A stretch of 64,000 nt of DNA from Echinococcus granulosus (taxonomy: Eukaryota; Platyhelminthes; Cestoda; Cyclophyllidea; Taeniidae), in contig NW_020170417.1 of the NCBI RefSeq assembly GCF_000524195.1, positions 662,809 through 726,808 on the forward strand, given 5' to 3'. Of the stretch, positions 1 to 10,000 are shown piece by piece. Below the pieces are notes generated by a model. The model did not search any database. It saw nothing but the letters and a program-made list of their open reading frames with translations, and was not told the DNA's origin. Both the position numbers and the translations under genes were made by a program. Numbering within the stretch: position 1 is the first letter of the stretch; the number at the start of each line of letters is the position of its first letter.

Positions 1-312
1 ATCTAGACAGTCCGCAGTGAAACAGGACGTCTGGATGCTAGCACCGGTTTTGTCTTGGAGAAGGAAGGTGAGGACACGTAGGCTGTTGAAGAGCATGGCG
101 TAAGCGAGGGGAGTGAGGAGGAGGATAGTGGGACTGTGAAGGATACCGTCGAAGAGGCACAGGGCTTTATTCTCATCCACTGTGTAGAAGAGAGCAGTGG
201 CCATACAGGGCGTTCGGCGGATCACACCTTCAACGTATTCCACGCAGTCGCGGCGGATTGCCGTGATGAAGGGCATGTTAATGATGTACGGGGGCAGTTC
301 GAGATTACACAT
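1..312 (-). CDS. Hypothetical membrane protein, partial (runs off left edge)
   Basis: Read on the minus strand, this frame is open for 104 codons from an ATG at 310-312 to the window edge without a stop. Its codons look like coding sequence, with many C- or G-ending third positions. The peptide starts MCNLELPPYIINMPF and contains a basic/acidic stretch (AIRRDCVEYVEGVIRR). A strongly hydrophobic segment of about 30 residues follows near residues 55-85 (it includes ILLLTPLAYAMLF), which would suit one or two membrane spans. I do not recognise the family. The true start may be further upstream through a splice acceptor such as the AG near 336. On the other strand lies the region 5' of the MRPL11 exon, so the two genes are either divergent or nested. 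Confidence 0.5.
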   Translation of the reverse strand, partial: MCNLELPPYIINMPFITAIRRDCVEYVEGVIRRTPCMATALFYTVDENKALCLFDGILHSPTILLLTPLAYAMLFNSLRVLTFLLQDKTGASIQTSCFTADCLD

Positions 313-1284
313 GCTTGGGCAGGAGTGCCTTGCAAAGCATCGATTAGCACTGCTGGAGGTTGCTTTGCGTAATTTGAATCCTCTCTTTCTCTACTCTGCC
401 TAGGTGCATCGATTAAAGTCTAATTTACTGTCTTGAGACTGGAAAGCTCCATATTTTTTCAAACAAAAGCCACTTTTAGTCGAACTGGCGTTTCATCTTA
501 TGTATTATATGGTGTTAATTTTTACAGTTGTGAAGACATTTTTAACGGTGTTAAAATGGACATCCGCTAGACGTTGGCCTGTATTTGTTTGATGCCTAAG
601 GTGTCTTCCTTGAGGGGAAGCATTTCTCTCTAGATCTCTTAATGCTTCTGTGGTTCTGTATATGACGTGATGTCTCTTTTTGTTGAGAGATCTCGGCACC
701 GTACCTCACTTAAAGTGTTTTTCTTTTTCGGAATAGATTCATCGTCATCTTGCATTCCCTGTATGATGCACTGTTTTACATCAACTTTCGTAGCGCAGTT
801 TCGCCTTGTGTTAGCTTGCTGATGCAACGAGGGGAGTTTGTTTGGGTCAATTTGTCGGCATACAATTGAAGAGTCCATCACTCGAACTATTTCTATCTAC
901 GACAAATTTTGGCTATTTAGTCACAGGCTTCATCGGTTGTCTCGTCCAAAAGGTCACGATGGGCATTTTTCTGTCCGTTTACAAATTACCTTATCCATTT
1001 TCTCTGAAAGTAATTAATCTACGATTTGGCCATCCATATCGGATTCGTTCCTCCTGTCATTTTTCGGTTACTCATTCATGAATCCACCCATCTCCCCTAA
1101 ATTCGATTCGGGCCTGTCTACTCATCTACTCCCTCCTTTTTGCCAAACCCATTTAACCATTTGGTGGACAAACTTAATGACCACACTCAAGGCAGCCTGT
1201 CCGAGTAAGGACAGAAACAGCAAGCGATCATTAGCACAGGGGTTAAAATTATCAACCTCACCGCTCAAATTCATTGTGTTTCAG
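313..1284. other. Non-coding stretch upstream of the MRPL11 exon
   Basis: I see no supportable exon here. Upstream exons of MRPL11 would be expected on the plus strand, since the family has roughly 100 residues before the part encoded at 1285. None of the open frames here (for example 842-1081 or 1078-1308) resembles the L11 N-terminal domain. Either this is a long last intron and the earlier exons lie left of the window, or I missed short exons. The stretch ends in a good acceptor with a T-rich run and CAG at 1282-1284. Confidence 0.5.
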
Positions 1285-1583
1285 GCACGGAGGTTTCTGG
1301 TCAATTGACACTGAAGCATATATATGAGATTGCGGTGTTGAAGAGCGAGGACGCGGCGCTGCGCACGACTTCGTTGCAGGCGATCTGCGCCAGCCTGATC
1401 GCGGAGGCGCATCGCATGGGCATCGAGGTACTCTCGCGTGAAGAGGAAGCGGCGGTTCGCAAAGACCCCGATTCAGCTGCCAGCGCTTACGCCGAATTTC
1501 TGCGCCGACGTGATGAGGAAGTGGCACAGCGGAAGAAAGCTCTGGAGGAGAAGAAACAAGCCAAGATGATGCGTGTCTCATAG
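1285..1583 (+). CDS. MRPL11: Mitochondrial large-subunit ribosomal protein L11, last exon
   Basis: This exon follows a CAG acceptor at 1282-1284 and ends at TAG 1581-1583. It encodes about 98 residues. The first part reads TEVSGQLTLKHIYEIAVLKS, which matches the C-terminal domain of L11 proteins (mitochondrial form GKEVAGLVTLKHVYEIA). A helical segment with GIEVL follows, then a charged tail rich in R, E and K typical of animal MRPL11. The RNA-binding C-terminal domain contacts the GTPase-associated centre of the large rRNA. The first codon is split by the intron (phase 1 or 2 depending on the missing exon). The TTG at 1305 is an internal leucine, not a start. Upstream exons were not found. 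Confidence 0.85.
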
Positions 1584-2503
1584 ACTGCGGTAGATGCTCT
1601 GATGAGCGCTTTCTGTGTATATAAATTTGCTATGGTAGGAAAGGGGGAGTGGGGACTACATGCTGTCTCGCTTGTATTAACTTCAATTTGATTGTTGGGC
1701 GTGGGAGCTGGAGGTGATCCACGCGCTGACATCTAGGCTGCAACCACCGCTATCTGCTTGGGCGCGCGAGAAGGTAGCGGTGGGGGGTTGTACATTGGCG
1801 GATTAGCGCGTTCCCCTGCCTCGGAGCCCCCGCTGGAGCAATCTGTCGACTGGGCTGCTGGTGTCCACCTCAGAGTGATTGTGGTGCGTGATCGGGTGGG
1901 TGGCTGCGGAGTTCTCCAAGGCATTACATGGTTTCGTAGGACAAGTCTGTTAACCTTCAAGTAACGGCTGTGAGATGTGGGCGCGTGCCCAGCACCCATT
2001 ATTTTCATTGGTAATAGCATTTATTTGAAAGTGGCCGTTGTGGTTGTTCACTCGTTTTATAGGGGGGAAGGGCATTAAGTTCCAGATAGAAAGAAATAGC
2101 TAGAGTTTTTTGACCAAACGTGAGTGCGGTATGATTTGTGTCTTCAGTTGAAGAGATACAAAGTCAAGTCTGGTCTCCTCTTAGTAATTAAATATGTGAA
2201 AGTTACATGGCGAAGCCTGAACACAGGAAATTCAACTGATTGTTTCAACTTATGAATAGCCAGCAAACTGCGGTACTTAGTGCAATAATTAAATTAAAAA
2301 TGGTTTAGAAATTTGAACTCACCAAAATACTTTCCATCAAATCCCGTCTTGAACAATGACATTTGCCACAAACAATTCATAACTTTCGGAATCTTTCAAA
2401 AGGTACCCAATTAAATGCTTTTTTGATAAAACAGAAATCCCCAAATATCCAGCATCTAGAAGCTACTGATAGTGATGCTGTCGTTTTACTGGTTCTTATT
2501 CAG
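1584..2503. other. Intergenic, MRPL11 to REXO4
   Basis: No gene is recognised here. The part from about 1690 to 1930 is noticeably richer in G+C than its surroundings and has open frames on both strands without any family resemblance. The part from 2040 to 2360 is A+T-rich. A pyrimidine-rich run ending in CAG at 2501-2503 lies directly before an ATG at 2504. That is a possible cis or spliced-leader trans-splice acceptor for the next gene. Confidence 0.5.
1741..1790. repeat. Imperfect inverted repeat (hairpin)
   Basis: CAACCACCGCTATCT at 1741-1755 is mirrored by AGGTAGCGGTGGGGGGTTG at 1772-1790. This gives an 11-12 bp stem with one mismatch plus a further 5 bp beyond a 3-base bulge, and a G+C-rich loop. 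It lies about 160 bases after the MRPL11 stop. Its function is unknown; it could be a 3' UTR structure or chance. Confidence 0.45.
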
Positions 2504-3471
2504 ATGGAACTAGTCTGCACCAGAGGCGCCGCTGGTTTGGTAGTGTACCGTCAGCTTTACGACATGGGTCTTCGTTGGAAGAAGAAGAAAAAACATAGGC
2601 CGGGCGGGAAAAGACTAACAATGCAGCCGGTAGTGCCGAAGGGTCCCGAAAATACAACTGTAGGTGGGCGGCAATATCTTTTTACGTAATGCGGATTCAG
2701 GCTTGCAGTATCTTCGTGATAACATCTTCCCTGAAGGTCCCGTTGCTCTAGACTGTGAAATGGTCGGGGTCGGCGACGACTACAGAAGTGCTTTAGCCAG
2801 GGTCAGCATTGTCGCCCACGATGGTACCGTTCTCTACGACGTCATAAGCCGTCCCGAGGAGGCCATAACCGATTACCGAACCCGTTGGAGCGGAATACGC
2901 CCCTCCGACATGGAGAGAGCCATCCCCTTCGAGTCGGTAAGGGAGCAGGTTCTGAGAATTATCGCAGTACGTTTTCCACCCCCAAGATCTTATTACCCAA
3001 TTACCCACGTTATTGGAGCCCATGTCCTATTTACAGAATCGTACCGTAGTTGGACACGCAATATACAATGACTTTGGCGTTCTTAAAATTGAGTACCCGC
3101 AAGAGCTAATTCGGGATATCGCCACCTCTCCTTACGCGAAAGCTAAAGCCCGAATACCAATAAAAGGACCTGCGGCTCTTCGCCACCTGGCCTACGTTTT
3201 ACTCGGTCTGCGAATTCAATGCAAGGAGCACAGCTCCATCGAGGACGCTCAAGCGACTATGGCCATCTATCGGTTGGTAGAAAAGGAGTGGGAGGCTGAT
3301 TTAAGAAAGAAGGCAGCTAAACGATTGCGCAATATAAAAACGGACACTGCTGACGCCAACACTGAAAGCAAGAGCTTCCCTTTACCCTTCAGCTCCAAAG
3401 TCAATGATTCCGCACTGCTCTCTGACGATGAGTACTGGACAGCGGTCGAAGAAAACGATTCCTCTGCCTGA
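2504..3471 (+). CDS. REXO4: REXO4-like DEDDh 3'-5' RNA exonuclease
   Basis: Exons are 2504-2659, 2709-2966 and 3037-3471, with both introns in phase 0 (49 and 70 bases) and about 282 codons in all. The N-terminus has a lysine run (KKKKKH), as REXO4 does. Exon 2 carries ExoI, ALDCEMVGVGDD, supplying the first Asp and the Glu, and VTDYRT/SGIRP-like sequence (ITDYRTRWSGIRP). Exon 3 carries ExoII, VVGHAIYNDFGVL (Asp), and ExoIII, HSSIEDAQA (the His and last Asp). All DEDDh metal ligands are present, so it should be active. REXO4/Rex4 proteins act in the nucleolus in pre-rRNA processing. The start is uncertain: ATG 2504 follows a CAG acceptor, while ATG 2564 gives a 262-residue protein that begins closer to the basic tract. 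The human protein has a much longer N-terminal extension. Tail-to-tail with LSM7, 87 bases away. Confidence 0.92.
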
Positions 3472-3558
3472 CTTTTGGAGGGTATACATCTTTTTATACA
3501 TAGACATAGCAGACAAGACTCGCCTGCTTCGAATACAAAACTTCACAAAAGTCACGCA

Positions 3559-3952
3559 TCACTCTGCTTTCTCAAACGGGTTTGAGATGGACTCCATTCC
3601 GTCAGCTGGGCAGACTAGTTCCACAGAAGGGCCACTAAAAAAGAATTTAATAGGTAATGGCCCCTATATCGCAATGAGACGTCTTGTTATGTTTGGGAAT
3701 TTACCGACAGACGACCAGACCGAGTTCCCGAGTGTCCTCGGTGAGATGGGAAGGGTCCGCAGGATCTCGGAGGTACTCGATTGTATTGTCGAGAACCATG
3801 TTCTGAAGGTTGTCGCAGCCCTTCAAGACGCCTGTAGCCTCTCGACCACCAGTAAATTTAACGCGAATGTGCTTGTCCAGGTAGCGCGTTAGGTCGATGA
3901 TGGACTCCTTCTTGGGGCGTTTGGCCGGAGTCGGTTGTTGGTCGCCTGACAT
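3559..3952 (-). CDS. LSM7: U6 snRNA-associated Sm-like protein LSm7
   Basis: Exons on the minus strand are 3952-3705 and 3634-3559, joined across a 70-base intron inside an Arg codon (CG|T). The protein has 107 residues, close to the human 103. A basic N-terminus (AKRPKKESIIDL) leads into Sm1 (RYLDKHIRVKFTGGREATG, then LKGCDNLQNMVLDNTIEYL). Sm2 follows (RELGLVVCRG, then PSVELVCPADGME) and the tail ends NPFEKAE. LSm7 sits in the LSm1-7 ring (cytoplasmic mRNA decay) and the LSm2-8 ring (U6 snRNA binding in splicing). It shares a 67-base start-to-start interval with the divergent G-alpha-like gene. Confidence 0.97.
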
Positions 3953-4019
3953 GATTGTCTATGTTGCGCAAGATCGGGTTCAGCTATATAGCTAGGTTAA
4001 AAGAAATGCCTTTAGGGGA
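3953..4019. promoter_or_regulatory. Very short bidirectional promoter/5' UTR interval
   Basis: Only 67 bases separate the LSM7 start codon (minus) from the G-alpha-like start codon (plus). The interval holds a perfect 12-base palindrome, AGCTATATAGCT, at 3982-3993, the only symmetric element in it. Either both genes share one promoter, or 5' exons or spliced-leader acceptors hide the real promoters. An AG at 3994-3995 and another at 4012-4013 precede the plus-strand ATG. The interval itself is observed; its promoter role is inferred. Confidence 0.55.
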
Positions 4020-7000
4020 ATGGAATGGGTTAATTTGTCCGTTCCCGTGAAGATGCCGTGCTCAATGTACGCCGTTCGAAAGGACGTTTTCAAAACCAAG
4101 GATACGAAAATATATGTAGGGGAAATAGGATGCCAGAACATAACGGATCGGGTATGTAAGCATGTGGCTTGGTACCCCAAACTTTTATTTTCGATGATCT
4201 GCGAACTCATCCTTTAATAGTTACAGTGATATCTAAGAAAAGTTGTGAAAAAAATTGAAAATTGGGTTAAAAAAAACTACAAAATGGCAGCGGAGGGCAT
4301 TAGCGCATTGCATAAAATACGGTATAAATAGAATCTTAATCCGCCATTACACCCTCCTCACAAGCATTTCAAACTAACAATGAGATAAATGTTGGCTACT
4401 AGCTACACACCACAACATTGTATATAGCAGCGAAGAAGGAGAAAAAAAGCTTCGACAAAGAACATTGAATACAATTAGGAGATGCGAATCAGGACCAGTG
4501 GTACTGGTGAGGTACAACTCACCGATCTGCGAAAATAAGAACCCGGCTGTCGTCTAGGTAAGGTTGGCTCTCCACCAAATATGCTGTAGAGGGAATAAGT
4601 CGAGGGTACATATCATTGAAAATTTAGCATCAAAAGTTTGGAATAACGACTGTAGAAACGGTAATATTGCATAAGAAAGCTAGGTGCAGTGTTAAATGAG
4701 TGCCTGTAGGGCAAGTAAAATTTTCTAAAGAGTAAAAAAAATCCCTTTTTGTATATGCCAAAGCAATCCCGTTAGACAATTTCCCTACTGAACATTTGCA
4801 CCTACTATTAAATGCTTTAATTCTGGTACTAATTATAATATTTAGATAGACTTGGTTTTTAAGTCTAAGTGCTGCGCAAGCAGATAATATTACTTTCTCC
4901 TTTCTGATTATTTAGGTGTGTCTTACTGAATCATTTTTTCTTTCGCTGTTTAAAAGTGGCTTTTTGAAACGAATGGATTTAATTAAACCTCTAATTACTA
5001 CTACCCTAAAAAAAACAAAGTAAGCTTAGTTAGTGCTTTGAAATGATTCGGACATTTTCTTCTATTTTACAACATCCTACCTCATCTGCAGAATAATTTG
5101 TTTTATTGTTTGGCCCTAGGTCATTATACCACAACCGTCAGTTTAATACTTGTTGATATTGCATGAATAGATTATCTTGCCTTTTCCCGTGCAAAGAGTC
5201 AAGAAGCGATGCAGATGTGTATTCAAGTTGTCTTGATAATCAATTATCAGAGGACAAGAAACGACAGTCGAGTACGTCAAGCATAGTCATTCTGGGTAAT
5301 ACAATTGACTAATTATTCGCCTAAAGGAAATGAGTTTTCCGGTCGAAATACGCTGATTAACCAAGTAAGGTAATTTTTCTAAAAGCAATTTAAGGAGTTA
5401 GACTAATGGCTCGTAATGACCTCCTTGATGTTTATCGCCTCTCTATTCGAGAACAATTTTTCACTAGTATTGTATTAAATCTTCTTTATCTTCTTCGTGA
5501 ATTTGGAACATCTGGCTTAGATTTTGACAGTGACGAAACTTTTGTAATGTTTTGTACCCTTAATTATTCAATATTGCTAGGAGGATGCGAGGTTTATATT
5601 TCGTAATTCAGACCAAATGAAACGGGGGATTGTCTCACCAAAAGTGATATCTGCTCTGAGAAATATTTGGCATGATACACAGCTACAGACATTTATAAAG
5701 TCACATGTTAGTCAGTATGGTGTTGCAACCACCTAGTAAGTTCAGGATCTTTTGCTTATTTATAGTTTCTTTTCTGAGCTCGAACGCATGGTTCAAGTTC
5801 AATTTCTTCCCTCTAATGAAGATATTTTGCACATAAAATGTGGAAATCGTGGGATTGAGGAGGAAACCATCTCTCGTAATGACAGTTACTTCAGGTTCAT
5901 TCTTGCAATTTATCGTTTTCTCTAACGCTTTATTCCAGTCAAGATAGTTGTTTCCTTTTACTACAGGTTTATCCGCGTTGCCATGACAAGATCTTCAATC
6001 CATAAATGGGTCCAGTTCTTTGAAGATGTAGATGCCATTATTTTTATATCATCTCTTCTCGATTACAGCTCTTATATGGATTTTAGTCCTAAAAAGGTTG
6101 GTTTGTATATGTTTTTAGGCCTTTGATATGAGTTAATTTCTCTAAAATAAGTTATTGGCTGCTTGCTAGTACTTCATTGAACAAAAAAGAGTAGTCTCCA
6201 GGACGTCTAAAGACGAACATTAAGATATTGCATTATATGAATGAATAAACATTGCTGTAATATTAGCATGTGATATCTGGAATTTGCCTAAACAATTGCC
6301 TTACTTTTTCAAACAAAGAAGTGAATTAGGCCACTTTCTGATTCAAGCTAAAGAAAGCAACTTTCTTTAGCAAAATTAATGCAATGAAAAACTTTCATTG
6401 GACTTGTTTACAGGATAAACGAGCAAATATTTAATTAGTGCTTGTAGACTTTCTAGTGAAACCGCTATATCCTATTGATTTCAATACGCTTGAAAATTAT
6501 TTCAAAACTGGATTATAATCTTGAAAATTTCATCGAAAAGGCTTACCACAAAAAAACTCAAGGTGACTAATTTTTTGTCTTCTCACCCCTCTTTCCCTGT
6601 CTATCCAATTCGTCAGCGTACAGGAAGCCGATCAGAGATGATTAAACGCGGTAGACTCATCGGGCTACTAGCTTGAATAGTTGTTTAGGGCTCTAGAAAT
6701 GCAGTGAAATTGTGCAAATGTGCTTGGATCTGTCACTTTTGTACTTATTGGCATGTAAATGAGTAGCTCTACTTGTGGAAGAGCTTAATATTAGATCACT
6801 AATCCAAGGTAAGTGAGAAAAAAATTGCAAATAAAAACTTGAGGCATAAATACGGTAATGATTACCAGCTCTGATGCAATTTGATAATTGTCATATGTCC
6901 ATTTGTGTGGCTTTCATTCTCGTAGAACGGGCTATGTATCAGGTACATCTTATTATTCTGGCCAGTCTCACATTCTGTACCCCCACCAAGCCTATAAATC

Positions 7001-10000
7001 AAGGGTTTTTAAGGAGTTACTGGGCTTATTCATCCCTGAAGTGTGTGGAGTTACCGTGTCAGGAGAACCACGCAGGCTTATTCATGTCAAAGATGGGATG
7101 AAACACCCCTTCCTCCCAACGAATGAAACACTTAATCCAGAGGTATTTATCCTTAACACTTAAGATTATTTGATTCGAAATCTGTCACCATTCATCCTAG
7201 GTGAGACTTCGAGACGACATGGACTACTTTGCAGCCATCTGCAACGGCAACTGGTTCACCAAATGCACCACAGTCTTCCTCATCCTCAATAAATTTGATC
7301 TCTTTCAACAAAAATTGGCTACCCTTCCGCTGAAGACCTGTTTTCCTGAATACAGAGGTAACTTTTCTCCCTCTTTTATTTTTAAAAAGCAAAGGCCAAA
7401 ATCCTTTTAACAAAGAGGAGCTAATGACAGTGCTATCTTGTTTTAGGGCCTAAGGATTTACTTAGGCTAGTTCGTTCTCCGCATTTTAGGCTAATGATAA
7501 AGTGAACTAACTTACTGGGGGATGGAGGTCTAATCCCACCCCTAGGCAGGCTATTTTCGGGGTATTATCCTGTCCTTAAAATAAGGATTACGCCACATTC
7601 TGTGGTGTGCTGCAAAGTTAAAAGAGGCCACGTAAGTGTTAAATTTTGGCCGCTGCCTGCAATGATGGTCTGTTGCAGCACCTCACGCAAATTCTATCCA
7701 ACAAATTTGAGGGCAGTGAGCTTTTGGGTCTTAGAGAATCGAGCTTCTCTCGACTTAAAGAGTAGACAACCTCGGTCAGGCTCACCGACATCGTTTGACG
7801 TGTGGAAGGACACGATAAGGAGGACCGATAGACTGGCGCATGTCACGTCCCTGGAAGTCACAATAGCAAGTCATTGCAGAGGGCCGCTCAATAATTTTCG
7901 TGGCTCAAGGTGTGACATAAAGGTACAAAATAAATCTTACATCAAAGGATTGGAAAACTGGAAGCTTAAATTGCACATCTGTGTTGGGAGTGTCTCCTAC
8001 TCCAAAAAGAACCTTCCCTGTTTCAATTTTCGAGGCATTTTTGCTTTCGAGTTCTACCTCTTGAACACACCCCAGAACATCTCAAATTTTGCGCTCTCGG
8101 TTAGTCACCCTAATGGGCCGCTCCGCGGCTCTGCCAATTATGTAGTGGTCACGTGTCGATAGTGAGGTCGTGATCTCTTTGATTATCCCAATTATGAACT
8201 CAGCGGGACCCGTACTCGCGCATATTGGCAGCTGTTTACAACACGATGACACCAGTGTGGGGGTCGATTCAAGGAAAACTGTGCTCCTCGTTCTCCATTA
8301 ATCATGACAATAGCATTCAAGAGTGTCAGTACAATTGAACACCCATTTGCCATCACAGTAGGGCGATTCCCAACCACACACGTAGCGGTGAGACTTTTGC
8401 ACTGTAATGAGCTCCTCTGTTAGCGTATTGCTGAAGGCTGGATGAAGTACTTTAGGCCTCCCCTAAGATGTTATCACGTACCTGAGTCCAGGTGGAGGAG
8501 GTTTGGCAATCTGACAAAGCAAATGCCACAACACCAACGTGGTGACTGAAACCTGTGAGGACTAAGTATTCTGCGCAGTTCTGTGAGCGGCTGCAGCAGG
8601 CATCCTGTCACAGAAAAGGTGACTGAAAACAAAACCCCTTTAATTTAGTCCATATCGAAAGGTGACTGTGACGTTTTTCTTGCTCTCTCTCCTCTCCTCA
8701 CTTAACTGTTGGCGATGGCCACAAAACCTTGCAAAATAAAATCGCGTCATCTAGTGAAATTTCCTTCAATACCTGCGGCTTCTTTTGCAGCAACTTTACT
8801 TAGAGAAAAATTTGACTTTATTTCTAAGGCCATCAACGTTAGAGAGCTTAGTATTTGACCGATGATTTGGCAAACACTTGATGTAACTGATGAAATCCAC
8901 ACGAAATGGGTCAATCTACCAGCGTTTCCGTTTCCGTTCTCATTGCTTCTCATCATCCTCCACAAATATGCATCACGTTGAGGAGGGGCCTCCTCTTTCA
9001 ATAATGCCCTATTGTGCGTCACTGCTGACATGGTACTAGCCCTGAACACCCTTAAATCCTTTTTAAAGTGCCTGATAAAATTATTTATCGACATCCTCCT
9101 CAACTGGAAGGCAAAAGTCGAGAAAGCTTCAAAGCAAATGGTACTGTTTGATGGTTGATTGACTTATAGTGAGCGGTGGCTTTTATCCATTTTTATTACA
9201 ACTTTCGTTATGCGAATGAATGGACCCTGGACTTGCCCCCAAACAATTCACCCCGCAGGCTGGAGACGATGTTTTTCGTCAGGCATTGTGAACGTGATAA
9301 AAGCCAAACAAAAGCTGCAACTTATCGAAACAAAAAAGAATTGTTACAACTCGAAGGTGGGCAAAAACCAGCTAGGACTGGCAAATAGGTGGGACAAAAG
9401 TCCTCTTCTCCCAAAACACTTCGCAGCTCATACCACCTCAAAGCTTACCCGTGGGACAACCTCATACTGCATTGGGGGATGGGGTGAAGGGGGGTTGGTG
9501 GTGATGCAGCTTCACCTTAACCTCATCCTCATTCGCCGCATTCCTCTGATGTAATTCCTCCTAGTAATGGAGATCGTCTTCCTTTTGGCAATGGTGTCAG
9601 ACAACCACGGAATAAATTAGACAGTTTAATAACAAGAGTGAAGTAGAATCGGAGGTGCTTTATAAGATAGGAATTTCGCAGTTGCCTTGTGTCTCGTCGG
9701 AAAGGAACTAAAGATTTTGAAGTCGCCCGATGACTAGTTGGATTATTGGAATGGGCAAGATGTTCAGCAAGACGAGAGATGCAGTACATGAGCTCGCCTG
9801 AGGAGCCTCTGCGATCACCTCGACCTGACTTGTTGGTTGCCTTTGCAACACGGGTGAGGGAATATGCCAAATTTCTACATGACCTACTTAGAAACGGAGG
9901 TAAAAGCCTTCTGTCTGATGTCAAGAGAGAGTGTTATTTTGGCTTAAAGAGATCCCATTGGAGGAATGGGGAGGAGGAGATGGACTAGTCATTATCCCCC

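Noticed and set aside
5251..5295. Exon 2 of the G-alpha-like gene starting at 5251, after a good TTATCAG acceptor
   Set aside because: Exon 1 ends in phase 0 and this start needs phase 2. Alternative donors downstream of exon 1 that would fix the phase create a TGA codon at the joint.
7447..7505. A phase-1-compatible exon (acceptor TTTTAG at 7446) that would end the G-alpha-like protein after 19 codons
   Set aside because: Its peptide does not resemble G-alpha, while the exon at 13262 fits the same phase and aligns with the remaining C-terminal region, giving the canonical total length.
7602..8162. 186-codon plus-strand ORF in intron 7
   Set aside because: No ATG-context, domain or codon bias that I can support; open frames of this size can arise by chance in six frames of 64 kb.
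8747..9924. ORFs 8747-9103 (-), 9159-9554 (+) and 9529-9924 (-)
   Set aside because: Overlapping on both strands with no recognisable families; treated as chance open frames within the long intron.
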